A DNA stretch of 64,000 bases from Geminocystis sp. NIES-3708 (GCF_001548095.1 NZ_AP014815.1:3099656-3163655); one strand, 5' to 3'. Shown: positions 28,942-38,716, counted from the first letter of the stretch. Program-made: numbers and translations. The notes: generated by a model from the letters alone, not told the origin.

Positions 28942-29037
28942 ATTAATCGAGATATAGATGTAATTTTTAAAGATAATTAAAACAACAGTAATAATTAGAT
29001 TAGGAAAAAGAAATATTAACAACGGCTACGGCAATTT

Positions 29038-29275
29038 ATGGAGGGTAATTTACCTTTAGTTTTAGATGCTTTAATTTTTTGTAAACGAATTGTTGAAATT
29101 ACTAAAAACATAAAAAAGATTTTATTCAAGATTAAAAAACCCAAACCGCAGTTACTTATCGAATTTCTGTTTTAGGTGAAGCCATAATACTAATTTAACT
29201 AGAATTTTATCAAGAATATACCCAAATTCTTTATAAATAAATTATCGGGAAATAAATATTTTTAATATCTATAAA
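29038..29275 (+). pseudogene. Decayed HepT-like (DUF86) toxin gene
   Basis: From ATG 29038 the sequence reads MEGNLPLVLDALIFCKRIVE and continues with ITKNIKK. It then shifts by one base near 29110-29120, after which a second frame reads KDFIQD-stop-KTQTAVTYRISVLGEAI, then -LEFYQEYTQ, a stop and IIGK. These blocks line up in order with HepT/DUF86 HEPN ribonuclease-type toxins: an N-terminal helix, the KDF-D-KT block, a Y/V-RI-IGEA helix, the LSPEF-QQ-HP segment and IIGMRN. Several stops and at least one frameshift make it non-functional. The partner nucleotidyltransferase (MntA) is not visible upstream. It separates pntA from pntB. Identification is from pattern reading and needs a frame-tolerant search. 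Confidence 0.6.
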
Positions 29276-29508
29276 AAGGCTTTTATTTCTTATTTAGTTA
29301 ATATTGATTATTTTATTTTTTAATGACTAAATTATGTTTAAGTATCTCTATTTCATATAAATTTATGTTTTACAATAAATAAAAATCAGCAAATACAGAT
29401 ATTTTTAACAGATTCTTAACAATTAAACACCCATAAATTGCATAACCTATTGTTAGAGCATTATTTATTCTCTATTGTCAATTACTCAAACTACGAAATT
29501 AAATATTT

Positions 29509-30951
29509 ATGACAAGTAACCTCATTACCGTTGCGTATATCGCCGCCAGTGCCTTATTTATTCTCAGTCTAGCAGGTTTATCTAACCAAGAAACCGCAGG
29601 AAAAGGTAACATTTACGGTATTGCAGGGATGGCGATCGCATTTATAGCTACTGCTTTTAGTGCTGAGGTGACAAATTACGCAACCCTCATTACTGCCATT
29701 ATTCCTGCGGTTATTATCGGCTCAATTTTAGCCTCTAGGGTAGCAATGACATCCATGCCTGAATTAGTGGCAATTTTACATAGTTTTGTCGGTTTAGCCG
29801 CCGTATTAGTGGGTGTCGGTAACTATTTACAACCAGCATCTGGCTTAGTTGGTGCTGAAGAATTTATCCATCAAATCGAAATTTATATCGGTGTCTTCAT
29901 CGGCGCAGTGACTTTTACAGGTTCGATTGTTGCCTTTGGTAAATTACGTGCGATAATTAGCTCAAAACCTCTCATGTTACCTGCTAGACATTTTCTCAAC
30001 TTGGGGATGTTAAGTGCAACAATTTATTTCGGATATGCCTTTCTTAACAGTGAATCTGGCTTACAACCATTATTAATCATGACTGGTATTGCTTGTTTAT
30101 TGGGTATTCACCTCGTGGCGGCTATAGGTGGTGCGGATATGCCAGTAGTTATTTCCATGCTAAATAGTTATTCAGGATGGGCTGCTGCCGCCGCAGGTTT
30201 TATGTTAAGTAACGACTTGTTAATCATCACGGGTGCGTTAGTTGGTAGTAGTGGTGCAATTCTGAGTTATATTATGTGTAAAGCCATGAATCGTTCCTTT
30301 ATCAGCGTAATTTTAGGCGGTTTTGGAGAAGGAAGTGGAAAATCTACTGCTTCATCAACTACTGAGGAAGTTGGGGAAGCGGTAGCTACCAATATTGATG
30401 AAGTTGCCGATTTATTGGTTAATGCTAAAAGTGTGATTATCACCCCTGGTTATGGTATGGCAGTCGCTCAAGCTCAACACGGCGTTTCGGAAATTACTAA
30501 GATTCTCAAAAGTCGTAGAGTGAATGTGCGTTTTGGTATTCATCCTGTCGCAGGGCGTTTACCCGGTCACATGAATGTTTTATTAGCTGAAGCAAATGTG
30601 CCTTATGACATCGTTTTAGAAATGGATGAAATTAACGAAGATTTCCCCACAACTGACGTAGTTTTGGTTATCGGTGCGAATGATACTGTTAATCCTAGCG
30701 CATTAGAAGATCCCAATAGTGCAATCGCTGGTATGCCTGTATTAGAAGTATGGAAAGCAGAAACCTCCATTGTGATGAAACGCAGTTTAGCCAGTGGTTA
30801 CGCCGGAGTAGATAACCCTTTATTTTATAAAGAAAATACAAGAATGCTTTTTGGTGATGCTAAGGTAAATATTGACTCATTGTTAGTGGCATTGAGAGAA
30901 AAAACCAGCAAAAAAGGTAAAGCTGAAGATAAAGTTTTAGTTACCGCCTAA
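29509..30951 (+). CDS. pntB: NAD(P) transhydrogenase subunit beta
   Basis: A 480-residue partner of PntA. The first ~270 residues form about eight membrane helices (e.g. [28 protein letters not shown]) that carry the proton path. The C-terminal domain III binds NADP(H): [52 protein letters not shown] and [17 protein letters not shown] are all intact. Length and motif order are as in the family. Its ATG at 29509 follows an AT-rich leader with no clear ribosome binding site. A strong terminator lies 20 bases downstream. Confidence 0.95.
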   Translation: MTSNLITVAYIAASALFILSLAGLSNQETAGKGNIYGIAGMAIAFIATAFSAEVTNYATLITAIIPAVIIGSILASRVAMTSMPELVAILHSFVGLAAVLVGVGNYLQPASGLVGAEEFIHQIEIYIGVFIGAVTFTGSIVAFGKLRAIISSKPLMLPARHFLNLGMLSATIYFGYAFLNSESGLQPLLIMTGIACLLGIHLVAAIGGADMPVVISMLNSYSGWAAAAAGFMLSNDLLIITGALVGSSGAILSYIMCKAMNRSFISVILGGFGEGSGKSTASSTTEEVGEAVATNIDEVADLLVNAKSVIITPGYGMAVAQAQHGVSEITKILKSRRVNVRFGIHPVAGRLPGHMNVLLAEANVPYDIVLEMDEINEDFPTTDVVLVIGANDTVNPSALEDPNSAIAGMPVLEVWKAETSIVMKRSLASGYAGVDNPLFYKENTRMLFGDAKVNIDSLLVALREKTSKKGKAEDKVLVTA

Positions 30952-30970
30952 TAATAACTTGTGAATTCTA

Positions 30971-30994
30971 GGGTGGGCAATGCCCACCTTTTTT
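30971..30994 (+). terminator. Rho-independent terminator after pntB
   Basis: GGTGGGCAATGCCCACC forms a seven-base GC-rich stem with a three-base loop, followed by six T. It ends the pntB transcript. Related palindromes without the T-run occur near 42174 and 44644. Confidence 0.85.
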
Positions 30995-31330
30995 ATGACT
31001 ATAATAAAAATAAATCATCTTTATGCTATTTAAAAATTCCTGAAATACTGGCTAATTGATATTTTAGATAAAAGAGTTTTCTATTTTCGATTAAAAGAGA
31101 ATAATTTATATAAAGAAGCTGATTTTTTCCTCATCTTAAAGAATTTACCTATTAGTTTATTAAACGAAACTTTATCTGTTTTAGAAAGTCAAAGTAATTA
31201 GTAATGGCATTTTTACCAGTTGGTTTGTCCGACAAATTAATCAATTACATAATATATAATTTTCGATTCAAAATCATTATTTAACTAACAATAAACTTTT
31301 ATTTAAACATATTTATCATCTCCATAAAAA
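30995..31330. other. Intergenic region with an unassigned reading-frame relic
   Basis: A 336-base gap between pntB and feoC. From about 31049 to 31201 a plus-strand frame encodes WLIDILDKRVFYFRLKEN and a further 32 residues before TAG, without a start codon. The amino acid pattern looks protein-like and could be the end of a dead gene such as a transposase, but I cannot assign it. The remaining part shows nothing recognisable. Confidence 0.35.
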
Positions 31331-31558
31331 CTACTTACAATTATTAATTTTCCATTCATAAAATTCGATAGATTCAGGAGTACAACTATGACAACCTCCA
31401 CATTTTTTGCCTTCGATTTGCTTGACTCTTCCTTTGCGAATCAGACGGTTTAACATTAGACGAATAGCATCAGCATCAGAATGAGCATACATAGCTAACT
31501 CTTCTAAAGATGCTTTACGGTGTTTAATTAAATAATTTTGTATGTCTGTTAAAATCAT
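31331..31558 (-). CDS. feoC: FeoC-like transcriptional regulator
   Basis: A 75-residue winged-helix protein at the end of the feo operon. Residues 1-50 form a helix-turn-helix (LEELAMYAHSDADAIRLMLNRLIRKGRV). A cysteine cluster KKCGGCHSC (C-x2-C-x2-C) near 52-58 is the iron or Fe-S binding wing of FeoC. FeoC in enterobacteria binds FeoB's cytoplasmic domain and controls its stability; a regulatory role here is inferred. It starts 10 bases after the feoB stop. Confidence 0.85.
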   Translation of the reverse strand: MILTDIQNYLIKHRKASLEELAMYAHSDADAIRLMLNRLIRKGRVKQIEGKKCGGCHSCTPESIEFYEWKINNCK

Positions 31559-31568
31559 TTTTTGTTCA

Positions 31569-33899
31569 CTAAATAATAACTTTTTTGATGGTTTTAATGG
31601 GGCGAATTTGGCTAAGAGTAAATAAAACTCCTACTAAAATTAGACTCATTACCACAATCCATGTTAAAGAAAAGCCCGGATGTTGGGAAAAAGTAGCCAC
31701 TTGATAAAATATCGTTGCTACCCAATAAGCCATACCAGTAGTCCATGCGGCGACAAAAACTGTCCACCATAAAGTTGTTTCTCGATAAACAGCCGCAGTA
31801 GCGGAAACACAAGGAAAATAGAGCAAAACAAATAAAAGGTAAGCAAAAGCCCCAGCTTGTCCATTAAAACGCTTCACCATTGCTCCAAAAGTACTTTTAT
31901 TGACTTCTTGTTCTTCGGCAGCGGTTTCAATGTTTTCACTATTAGCAATACTTAAACCTAAAGGATCGAGTAATTGAGAGGGTAAATCAGCTAAATTGGC
32001 AGGAATCGTGGCAAAAGCATCTTTTATCCCTCTCCAGAAGCTATATTCATCTATTTTGGCTTCCTCATCGGGATTATCTTCTTTTGCTAATTGACTGTAA
32101 AGGGAATCTAAAGTTCCTACCATGGCTTCTTTAGCAAAAACTCCCGTGAAAATTCCTACCGTTGCCGCCCAATTTTCTTTAGTCAATCCCATCGGTGAAA
32201 ATATAGGGGTGACAGCTTCGGAAGTAACACTTAAAACCGAATTTTTTGTATTTTGGTTGCCAAAAGAGCCATCAAAACTAACGGAATTTAACAAGCCTAA
32301 AACCATCACCATCAAAATAATTACTCGCCCTGCTTTCCATAAAAAGGCTTTTAATCGATCCCATGTTCTAATTAATACACCTTTAACACGGGGTAAATGA
32401 TAGGGCGGTAATTCCATGACAAAATGACTAATTTCTCCTTTAAGTAAAGTATTTTTCATCACTATTCCTGTAAAAATAGCGGCGACAATACCTAATATAT
32501 ACATTCCAAAGACAATATTTTGACCACCCACAGGGAAAAAAGCCGCCGCAAACAGTGCATAAACCGGAAGCCTTGCACCACATGACATAAAAGGATTCAT
32601 CATCACCGTCATTAGGCGATCGCGGGAATTTTCGAGGGTACGAGTTGCCATAATTGCTGGTACATTACAGCCAAAACCCACCAACATTGGTACAAAAGAT
32701 TTACCCGGAAGCCCGACTAATCGCATTAATCTATCCATAACAAAAGCCGCCCGTGCCATATAACCAGAATCTTCCAAAATGGAGAGAAATAAAAACATAA
32801 AGCCAATTACGGGAATAAAAGTGGCTACGGTTTGAATACCACCTCCAGCACCATCAGCGAGTAAAGCAATTAACCATCCAGGGGTATTAATGCTCTGTAA
32901 AACATGAGCTAAACCATCAACAAAGATAGTAGCGGCAGTCATGTCAAAAAAGTCGATAAACGCCGCACTAACGTTAATGGTAAAGAGAAACATAAGATAC
33001 ATCACACCGAAAAAAATGGGAATGCCCCACCAACGATGGAGTACAATTTGATCTAAACGATCAGATAAATTATTACTAATTTCTCCCTGTCGCCCTGTCG
33101 CTCCTTGGGTAACTTGCTGAATAAAACCATAACGGCTATCCGCAATCATAATATCAATGTCTTCTCCAAGTACTTGATGAATTTGGCGACGATATTTAGC
33201 GATTATGGAAGGTAATTCTTCACCACCTAAATTTTCAATACCTCTATCTTCATACTGTAACAAACTTAAAGCAGTCCAACGAGGCTCAACAATCGGTTTT
33301 GTGCTATTTTCAGTGATATAAGAAACTAATTCCTCTAAAGCCTCTTCAATTACTGGTGGATAAGCTATATAAGAAGCTGAATTACTCAAATTCCCTAATT
33401 CGTCCGCAATAACATTAATTAATTCTGTGATACCTTGCCCATTAACTGCACTTAGAGAAACTACTGGGCAACCTAATCTTTCTCTTAATAAATTAGTATT
33501 AATAGAAATCCCTCTTTTTTCGGCAACATCCATCATATTTAAGGCAATCACCATGGGTAAGTTCATTTCCATGATTTGAGTCGTTAAATAGAGATTTCGC
33601 TCTAAATTAGAAGCATCGACAATATTAATAATTAAATTCGCTTCTCCTGAAAGTAAATAATCTCGTGCTACTAATTCATCTAATCCTGTTTCTTCATCGT
33701 CTGCATCTAAAGAGTAAACTCCGGGTAAATCCACCACGGTGATTTCTTTACCTTCATGATTATTAAATTTACCTTCTTTACGATCAACTGTAACACCGGG
33801 CCAGTTGCCAGTGCGTTGATTTGCACCCGTTAAGGCATTAAAAAGGGTGGTTTTTCCACAATTGGGATTACCTATAAGTCCTATAATTGGTTTTAACAT
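31569..33899 (-). CDS. feoB: Ferrous iron transport protein B
   Basis: The main Fe2+ permease in the inner membrane, 776 residues from ATG 33897-33899. A TTG ten codons upstream is not needed. The N-terminal GTPase domain shows G1 GNPNCGKTT (about 10-18), G3 DLPGVYSLD and G4 NMMD. A helical GDI-like domain follows to about residue 270. The C-terminal half has about eight or more membrane helices with the two Gate motifs; GFGCNVPAIMATRTLEN near 405 is conserved. It is followed by feoC and preceded by the double-domain feoA, so the operon is feoA-feoB-feoC on the minus strand. Confidence 0.95.
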   Translation of the reverse strand: MLKPIIGLIGNPNCGKTTLFNALTGANQRTGNWPGVTVDRKEGKFNNHEGKEITVVDLPGVYSLDADDEETGLDELVARDYLLSGEANLIINIVDASNLERNLYLTTQIMEMNLPMVIALNMMDVAEKRGISINTNLLRERLGCPVVSLSAVNGQGITELINVIADELGNLSNSASYIAYPPVIEEALEELVSYITENSTKPIVEPRWTALSLLQYEDRGIENLGGEELPSIIAKYRRQIHQVLGEDIDIMIADSRYGFIQQVTQGATGRQGEISNNLSDRLDQIVLHRWWGIPIFFGVMYLMFLFTINVSAAFIDFFDMTAATIFVDGLAHVLQSINTPGWLIALLADGAGGGIQTVATFIPVIGFMFLFLSILEDSGYMARAAFVMDRLMRLVGLPGKSFVPMLVGFGCNVPAIMATRTLENSRDRLMTVMMNPFMSCGARLPVYALFAAAFFPVGGQNIVFGMYILGIVAAIFTGIVMKNTLLKGEISHFVMELPPYHLPRVKGVLIRTWDRLKAFLWKAGRVIILMVMVLGLLNSVSFDGSFGNQNTKNSVLSVTSEAVTPIFSPMGLTKENWAATVGIFTGVFAKEAMVGTLDSLYSQLAKEDNPDEEAKIDEYSFWRGIKDAFATIPANLADLPSQLLDPLGLSIANSENIETAAEEQEVNKSTFGAMVKRFNGQAGAFAYLLFVLLYFPCVSATAAVYRETTLWWTVFVAAWTTGMAYWVATIFYQVATFSQHPGFSLTWIVVMSLILVGVLFTLSQIRPIKTIKKVII

Positions 33900-33981
33900 A
33901 CTTTTGTTTTGTTGATAGTTAATGATCAAAATAACAAGTAAAAATACTTATTAATTATTTAAAATGCTTGTTTCATCGGCA

Positions 33982-34533
33982 TTAACTATTAACTATTTCT
34001 ACGATTAAAGTGTCAGCTTCTTGTTTACGCAAACTTAAATGAAAATCTCTGACTTTAATTTCTACAGGATCTCCTAAAGGTGCTACTCTAATTACCATAA
34101 ATTCCGTGCGAGGAGTTAATCCCATAGACAATAATTTACTTTTATAACCCCTCATGGTTTTTTCATAACCTAAAACTCGTCCTACCGTACCACTAACCAT
34201 TTCCCGCAAATAAATTCTAGTAGTATTTGTCATTAAATTTTCCTCTTGATTGATTAATTGCTTATCACTGACTAAAATTTTGTTGGCCATATCAGCTCCT
34301 ATACCCATTCTTTGATCTTGAATCGCTATCATTACTGAGCCACTAGGTTGAGCATTTACAATTTTAAGTTTCCTACTCGGAATTAAACCCATACCCAAAA
34401 GTCGATTAGTACCTTCTTTTTCTGCAAATCCCACAACCCACACCTCCGCCCCAGCCTTAGCTTGGGAAAGAGGATAGCTAGAAGATGAAAATTTCTGTTC
34501 TAAAGTCGTAGTAATATTCTCTTCTAAATTCAT
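33982..34533 (-). CDS. feoA: FeoA protein with two tandem FeoA domains
   Basis: From ATG 34531-34533 the product is 183 residues, about twice the usual 75-80 of FeoA. GGGGTGA lies seven bases upstream, supporting this start over the ATG ten codons further. Domain 1 (about 22-95): AGAEVWVVGFAEKEG, LLGMGLIPSRKLKIV. Domain 2 (about 105-183): LREMVSGTVGRVLGYEK, LLSMGLTPRTEFMVI, VEIKVRDFHLSLRKQEA. Both have the SH3-like LxxMGLxP signature. The domains are diverged, so the duplication is not recent. FeoA assists FeoB in Fe2+ uptake. It is the first gene of the feo operon; feoB starts 82 bases after its stop. Confidence 0.92.
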   Translation of the reverse strand: MNLEENITTTLEQKFSSSSYPLSQAKAGAEVWVVGFAEKEGTNRLLGMGLIPSRKLKIVNAQPSGSVMIAIQDQRMGIGADMANKILVSDKQLINQEENLMTNTTRIYLREMVSGTVGRVLGYEKTMRGYKSKLLSMGLTPRTEFMVIRVAPLGDPVEIKVRDFHLSLRKQEADTLIVEIVNS

Positions 34534-34931
34534 TTTTTCACCCCAATAAGAAAATTTTTTCATTGCTGTTTATCTGTGTTGTCATATCTCATAATTATTT
34601 AACCCTCCCGATTTTTACTATTCATTTAATCAAAAAGTTGTTAAATAAGACTATATCATTTATTGATTATATTTTTCAATAACTTTATTATTTAACATCA
34701 AATATCTATCCTCAAAGATGTTAAACATTTCTTCATTGTTTTTTTTAAAAGAATATTAAATAGTTGACTACTTTTTCTTTTTTACCTTGAAATTTTAGAA
34801 AACAGAGAATGATGGATATAGAAATATTAAAGTAAACAATAAACTTAATTATTAAAACATAGTTAAAAATTATCAAAATGTCTTACTAATAAGATATTAT
34901 CTGTAAACAATAAAATTACTCAGAAAAAATT
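34534..34931. other. Divergent intergenic region upstream of feoA
   Basis: A 398-base AT-rich gap between the feo operon and the amine oxidase gene. It should carry the iron-responsive promoter of feoA. I looked for a Fur-box-like palindrome (GATAATGATTATC type) and found nothing I would defend. No reading frame or RNA gene is visible. Confidence 0.4.
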
Positions 34932-36308
34932 ATGTCTTCCCTAAACTCAACTATTTATGATTGCATTATTGTTGGTTCTGGATTGTCGGGGTTAGTTACT
35001 GCTCGTAATCTATCTAGGTTAGGTCATAGTGTTTTAGTCATTGAAGCTCAAAATCGTATTGGTGGTCGGATGTATGGTGAATATTTGCCTTCTGGACAAT
35101 GGATTGATCGAGGTGGACAATGGGTTGGCCCTACACAAGATCGTTTTCTTGCCCTCTTAGATGAGTACAAAATTCGTCGCTTTCCCACACCTTTAGAGGG
35201 GAAAAAAGTGCTTTTATTTGACGGAAAACGTTATGAATTTGACGGTTTTTTTCAAGGTGTACCCGAAGGAGAAGCTCCAAAAGTAAGTGAAAAAGAATGG
35301 AGCGATGCCATGAAAGCATGGGAATCTTTTGAAGCTCTATCTCAAACCTTACCCGCAAACCATCCCATTGGTAATGATGATCATTATAAGAAATTAGATA
35401 GTCAAACTTTTGCTCAGTGGATTGAAGAAAATACTCATACCGCTTTTGGAAAATGGTACTTTTCCTATATGTCCCGTGCGGTGGGTTTTTTAGGACCGGC
35501 TGAACCCAACCAAGTTTCTTTATTACACGTTCTTTGGGGGCATAAATCCGCTTCTCAGGGAGAGCATCCCGAAGCTGAACTTTTACACGGTGGAGCAGGG
35601 CAAATTCCTCAAAAAATTGCTGAGGAGTTAGTAAATAATATTCTTATTAATGAACCTGTAATACAGATTAATCAAAACTCTCAAGGGGTAGAAGTGCAAA
35701 CCACTAAAGGTAAATATTCGGCTAAGTTTACTGTTGTAGCTATGCCTCCCCATTTGGCTGGTCGAATTACCTATGAGCCCCCTATACCGTCTTTACGTCA
35801 ACAACTGACTCAACGAATGCCGATGGGTAGTTGTGCCAAACTTCTTATTTCTTATGATCGACCATTTTGGCGAGAAAAAGGTTTAGCAGGGATTGGATTC
35901 GGTAATTGTAAATGGATTGAATTATGTGCTGACAGTTCTGATCCTGAAAAGGGAGTAGGACTTATTGCTACTTTTGTGGTGGGAGACCGATATAAAGATT
36001 GGTGTTTGATGAGTGAAGTTGAGCGTCGTTCTTCTGTACTTTCTGATCTTGCTAATTATTTTGGTGAAGAAGCCCTTTCTCCTGTCACTTATAATGAAGT
36101 GGATTGGCCTAGAGAACAATGGGTTGGAGGAGGATATGCCGCTTTTATGCCCCCCGGAGTGTGGACAACCTTTGGAGAAGCTCTCATCGCTCCTGTCGGA
36201 AGAATTTACTGGGCAGGTACAGAAATGGCTAATCGTTGGGCAGGGTTTTTTGATGGTGCAGTGCGCACTGGTGAATCAGCCGCCAATTCCATCGCAACTT
36301 TATTGTAA
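34932..36308 (+). CDS. Flavin monoamine oxidase family protein
   Basis: A 458-residue FAD-dependent amine oxidase. The dinucleotide fold IIVGSGLSGLVTARNLS is at about 13-29, with IEAQNRIGGRM following. The second flavin block GRIYWAGTEMANRWAGFF-GAV lies near 425-445. The GxQWVGP-T segment and C-terminal GESAA are typical of monoamine/L-amino-acid oxidases. There is no signal peptide, so it is cytoplasmic. The substrate is unknown; family members oxidise polyamines, L-amino acids or aromatic amines. It is alone, with the convergent secreted hypothetical gene 65 bases downstream. Confidence 0.9.
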   Translation: MSSLNSTIYDCIIVGSGLSGLVTARNLSRLGHSVLVIEAQNRIGGRMYGEYLPSGQWIDRGGQWVGPTQDRFLALLDEYKIRRFPTPLEGKKVLLFDGKRYEFDGFFQGVPEGEAPKVSEKEWSDAMKAWESFEALSQTLPANHPIGNDDHYKKLDSQTFAQWIEENTHTAFGKWYFSYMSRAVGFLGPAEPNQVSLLHVLWGHKSASQGEHPEAELLHGGAGQIPQKIAEELVNNILINEPVIQINQNSQGVEVQTTKGKYSAKFTVVAMPPHLAGRITYEPPIPSLRQQLTQRMPMGSCAKLLISYDRPFWREKGLAGIGFGNCKWIELCADSSDPEKGVGLIATFVVGDRYKDWCLMSEVERRSSVLSDLANYFGEEALSPVTYNEVDWPREQWVGGGYAAFMPPGVWTTFGEALIAPVGRIYWAGTEMANRWAGFFDGAVRTGESAANSIATLL

Positions 36309-36373
36309 AAAGATTTTAATCAGTGGTAAAAGTTAAAAATCCAATGCCAAAATAAATGTCTATTCCACCATTA

Positions 36374-36778
36374 TTAATTTTTGATTCCTGTTAAAGTAGT
36401 GGTGGATTTAAACTCATTATTTAGCCAACAACCAACTTCTATTGTGACATAATTATCTTGTCCAATTCTCTCAACTTTATCAGCGATACGATACCAATAA
36501 GTTTCTTGTTTGAGAGTATTATTTTCATCACTAACTGAACCAAAACAACTATACTCAAAATCCATCATTCCGCCTAAATCCATATTGGATAATCCTACTT
36601 GAATGTCATCAAAAGGAAAATCCACCCAAGGTTGCCAAATACTCCAATCTTTTTCTTTAGTTATAGGAGGAGAAGTTTTATTGAGATTATTGGGCAGTGA
36701 AAAAACAGATAAATTCAGGCTATTTATTAACAATGTTAATACAAAAAATATACTGGTAAAATATGTAAATTTAAACAT
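36374..36778 (-). CDS. Secreted hypothetical protein
   Basis: A 134-residue protein with an N-terminal signal peptide (hydrophobic residues about 7-24, cleavage near VFSLP). The mature part is short, rich in Trp, Asp and Thr, with two Cys (YSCFG and GCWLN) that could form a disulfide. No family recognised. It lies 44 bases downstream of the PAP/fibrillin-like gene in the same direction, so they may be cotranscribed. Its ATG at 36776-36778 is clear. Confidence 0.6.
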   Translation of the reverse strand: MFKFTYFTSIFFVLTLLINSLNLSVFSLPNNLNKTSPPITKEKDWSIWQPWVDFPFDDIQVGLSNMDLGGMMDFEYSCFGSVSDENNTLKQETYWYRIADKVERIGQDNYVTIEVGCWLNNEFKSTTTLTGIKN

Positions 36779-36821
36779 AATAAAATTGATTAATTGTAAA
36801 CTAATAATTCATTTCTTACTT

Positions 36822-37409
36822 TTACTTATCTAATTTTTTCCATAAGGCTAAACCGCCTCCTCTTCCCCTAGCAGCGATCGCATTTTCGGATACATAAAAA
36901 TAACTAAAAAAGGCTTGATGATTAGTATTTGTCTCATAAAATTTAGCTTCACTATTTTTACCATTTCTGATATTCATTTCATAGGTTTTCGTACCAAGAA
37001 TAAACATCTTTAAATAGGTAAAATCAAAAGCCATAATATTTTTTTTCAGCACGAATTTAGAAGGACCATCGATAATAAATTTTACAAGACCAAATTTGAG
37101 AATATTAGCAATTCTTCCTCGGTTATTTTGCTCTAAATTTTCAGATGAAGAATAAGAAATAATCACTTGAAAAATAGAAGGAAGATAAAAACCACTACCG
37201 AGAAAATTACCCAACTTTTTTTGACTATTTTTAGTGCCAGTAATGAAATGCAATTGCCAATCTCCGATTAGTTGCTCAAATTGATATTGAGTTTTATGTT
37301 TATGACTATCTTTTTCTGCCGCTAATAAAGCCTCCACTAATACCTTACTTTTAGGGGATAAATTTTTACCACTAATAGCATTATTTAAAATTTCTATAAA
37401 ATCTGTCAT
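36822..37409 (-). CDS. PAP/fibrillin-like hypothetical protein
   Basis: A 195-residue soluble protein. The block GDWQLHFITGTKNSQKK near residues 48-65 and the mostly beta C-terminal part (FVLKKNIMAFDFTYLKMFI; FSYFYVSENAIAARGRGGGLALW) resemble the lipocalin-like plastid-lipid-associated (PAP/fibrillin) proteins of cyanobacteria and plastids. These bind lipids or quinones at thylakoids and plastoglobules; here that is a family-level inference. There is no signal peptide. It may be cotranscribed with the secreted hypothetical gene downstream. Confidence 0.6.
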   Translation of the reverse strand: MTDFIEILNNAISGKNLSPKSKVLVEALLAAEKDSHKHKTQYQFEQLIGDWQLHFITGTKNSQKKLGNFLGSGFYLPSIFQVIISYSSSENLEQNNRGRIANILKFGLVKFIIDGPSKFVLKKNIMAFDFTYLKMFILGTKTYEMNIRNGKNSEAKFYETNTNHQAFFSYFYVSENAIAARGRGGGLALWKKLDK

Positions 37410-37494
37410 TATCTTTATTTTATTTGGTTAACTTTATGATTTATTGATATTTTATAAACAGGTAAAAAAATATAAAAAATTAATAAATTTGATG

Positions 37495-38256
37495 TTAAGG
37501 AAAATCTGTTACTTTTGAAACAACCTGATTTGCCCCAGCTTTAAATAATTGTTGACTATATGTACTGATATTAACATCACCTTGAATATGAGGAGGTAAT
37601 ACACCTACCGCAACCCATTCTCTTTCAGGTTGAATTTCTCTAGCTTTGATGATAGTTGTCATATCTGCTACGGTATCACCTAAATACACCACAGGTAATG
37701 ATGATAGTAAAGATAATTTTTCTTCTATTAATTTTACTGCTAAAAATAGACCCGTCGGATCTGGTTTCCCCGGTGCATCTTCCATGGCTACTAACAGAGG
37801 ATTTTCCAAGGCTAAACGATGTTTTAAAATGTATTCTGCCGAACCTCTGGTGGCACCACTAAAAAAACCCCAAGCTGAGTTTTTAGTAGTTAAAGTGGTA
37901 AAGTATTCTTGAGTTAATAATAATGGCTCAGTAGTAATATAACCTTCCCATGTTTCGGGTTTATCGGGTTGGCTACCTCGATAACGCCGTTGAAAAAAAT
38001 TGACAATTTCCTCATAAGTATAAGTAACATCTCCACGAGATTTACCCATACTCTCAAAATAACGATAAATTAATTCTTGTGAGCCTTCCCAATCATTATT
38101 CCAAATTCCTTCACCTTTAAGATTATCAATGTCATCCATACTGGGGCGATAATTATTGTTGGTAAAATGTTCGACGGTATCTGCTAAAGCTCGACGATAT
38201 GAGCCTGTTACATCTCGAATCACTCCATCAATATCAAAAATAATAATATTTTTCAT
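37495..38256 (-). CDS. HAD-family hydrolase (TIGR01548 type)
   Basis: A 253-residue hydrolase from ATG 38254-38256, chosen over the longer frame to 38298 because the HAD motif should lie near the N-terminus and AAGG sits upstream. Motif I FDIDGVIRDV (Asp8 nucleophile, Asp10), motif II near SGATRG, motif III K of KPDPTG, and motif IV YLGDTVADM are all present. TIGR01548 members are common in cyanobacteria; the substrate is unknown (phosphatase or phosphoglycolate-like). The upstream region is shared with the divergent PSRP-3 gene. Confidence 0.85.
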   Translation of the reverse strand: MKNIIIFDIDGVIRDVTGSYRRALADTVEHFTNNNYRPSMDDIDNLKGEGIWNNDWEGSQELIYRYFESMGKSRGDVTYTYEEIVNFFQRRYRGSQPDKPETWEGYITTEPLLLTQEYFTTLTTKNSAWGFFSGATRGSAEYILKHRLALENPLLVAMEDAPGKPDPTGLFLAVKLIEEKLSLLSSLPVVYLGDTVADMTTIIKAREIQPEREWVAVGVLPPHIQGDVNISTYSQQLFKAGANQVVSKVTDFP

Positions 38257-38364
38257 TTTAAAAAGAACCTTATAGATAACAATTTTGACTATGATCAATC
38301 TTAGGTTATAATATAGTACTGTGCTAAATTATCTGTCTATAAAAATTGTTATTTGGAGGTTTAC

Positions 38365-38688
38365 TTGGAAGCCGTAGAAACTAAAATTGATTCTCGATTT
38401 GTATTAAAAGTTGTGTGGTTAGATAAAGATGTAGCTCTTGCAGTTGATTATGTAATTAGTAAAGGTACTAGCCCCTTAACAGCTTATTATTTCTGGCCTC
38501 GTAGTGATGCTTGGCAGGAATTGAAAGACGAGTTAGATAAAAAAAATTGGATTACTGATAGTGAAAAAATCCAATTACTCAATCAAGCTACCGAAGTTAT
38601 TAATTTCTGGCAAGAGAAAGGAAGAGTTACCAGTATGCTTCAAGCTCAACAGAAGTTTCCCGAAGTGGTATTCTCTGGCACTAACTAA
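38365..38688 (+). CDS. 30S ribosomal protein PSRP-3 (Ycf65-like)
   Basis: A 107-residue ribosome-associated protein found in cyanobacteria and plastids. It shows [34 protein letters not shown] and [11 protein letters not shown] blocks of the PSRP-3/Ycf65 family, which lies on the small subunit. The start is TTG 38365: a perfect GGAGG lies at 38355-38359, five bases upstream, whereas the earlier TTG at 38353 overlaps that site. A TAACAAT repeat follows the stop. It is divergently arranged with the HAD gene. Confidence 0.88.
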   Translation: MEAVETKIDSRFVLKVVWLDKDVALAVDYVISKGTSPLTAYYFWPRSDAWQELKDELDKKNWITDSEKIQLLNQATEVINFWQEKGRVTSMLQAQQKFPEVVFSGTN

Positions 38689-38692
38689 TAAT

Positions 38693-38716
38693 TAACAATT
38701 AACAATTAACAATTAA
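38693..38716. repeat. Heptamer tandem repeat (TAACAAT)3
   Basis: Three perfect units plus TAA directly behind the PSRP-3 gene. Same unit as behind pntA. Confidence 0.8.

Noticed and set aside
32122-32400. Plus-strand frame inside feoB
   Set aside because: Antisense to a conserved membrane segment of FeoB; a shadow.
34534-34931. Fur box upstream of feoA
   Set aside because: I saw no palindrome close enough to a Fur consensus to call.
36013-36336. 107-codon frame inside the amine oxidase gene
   Set aside because: Overlaps the oxidase in another frame across its conserved FAD-binding end; a shadow.
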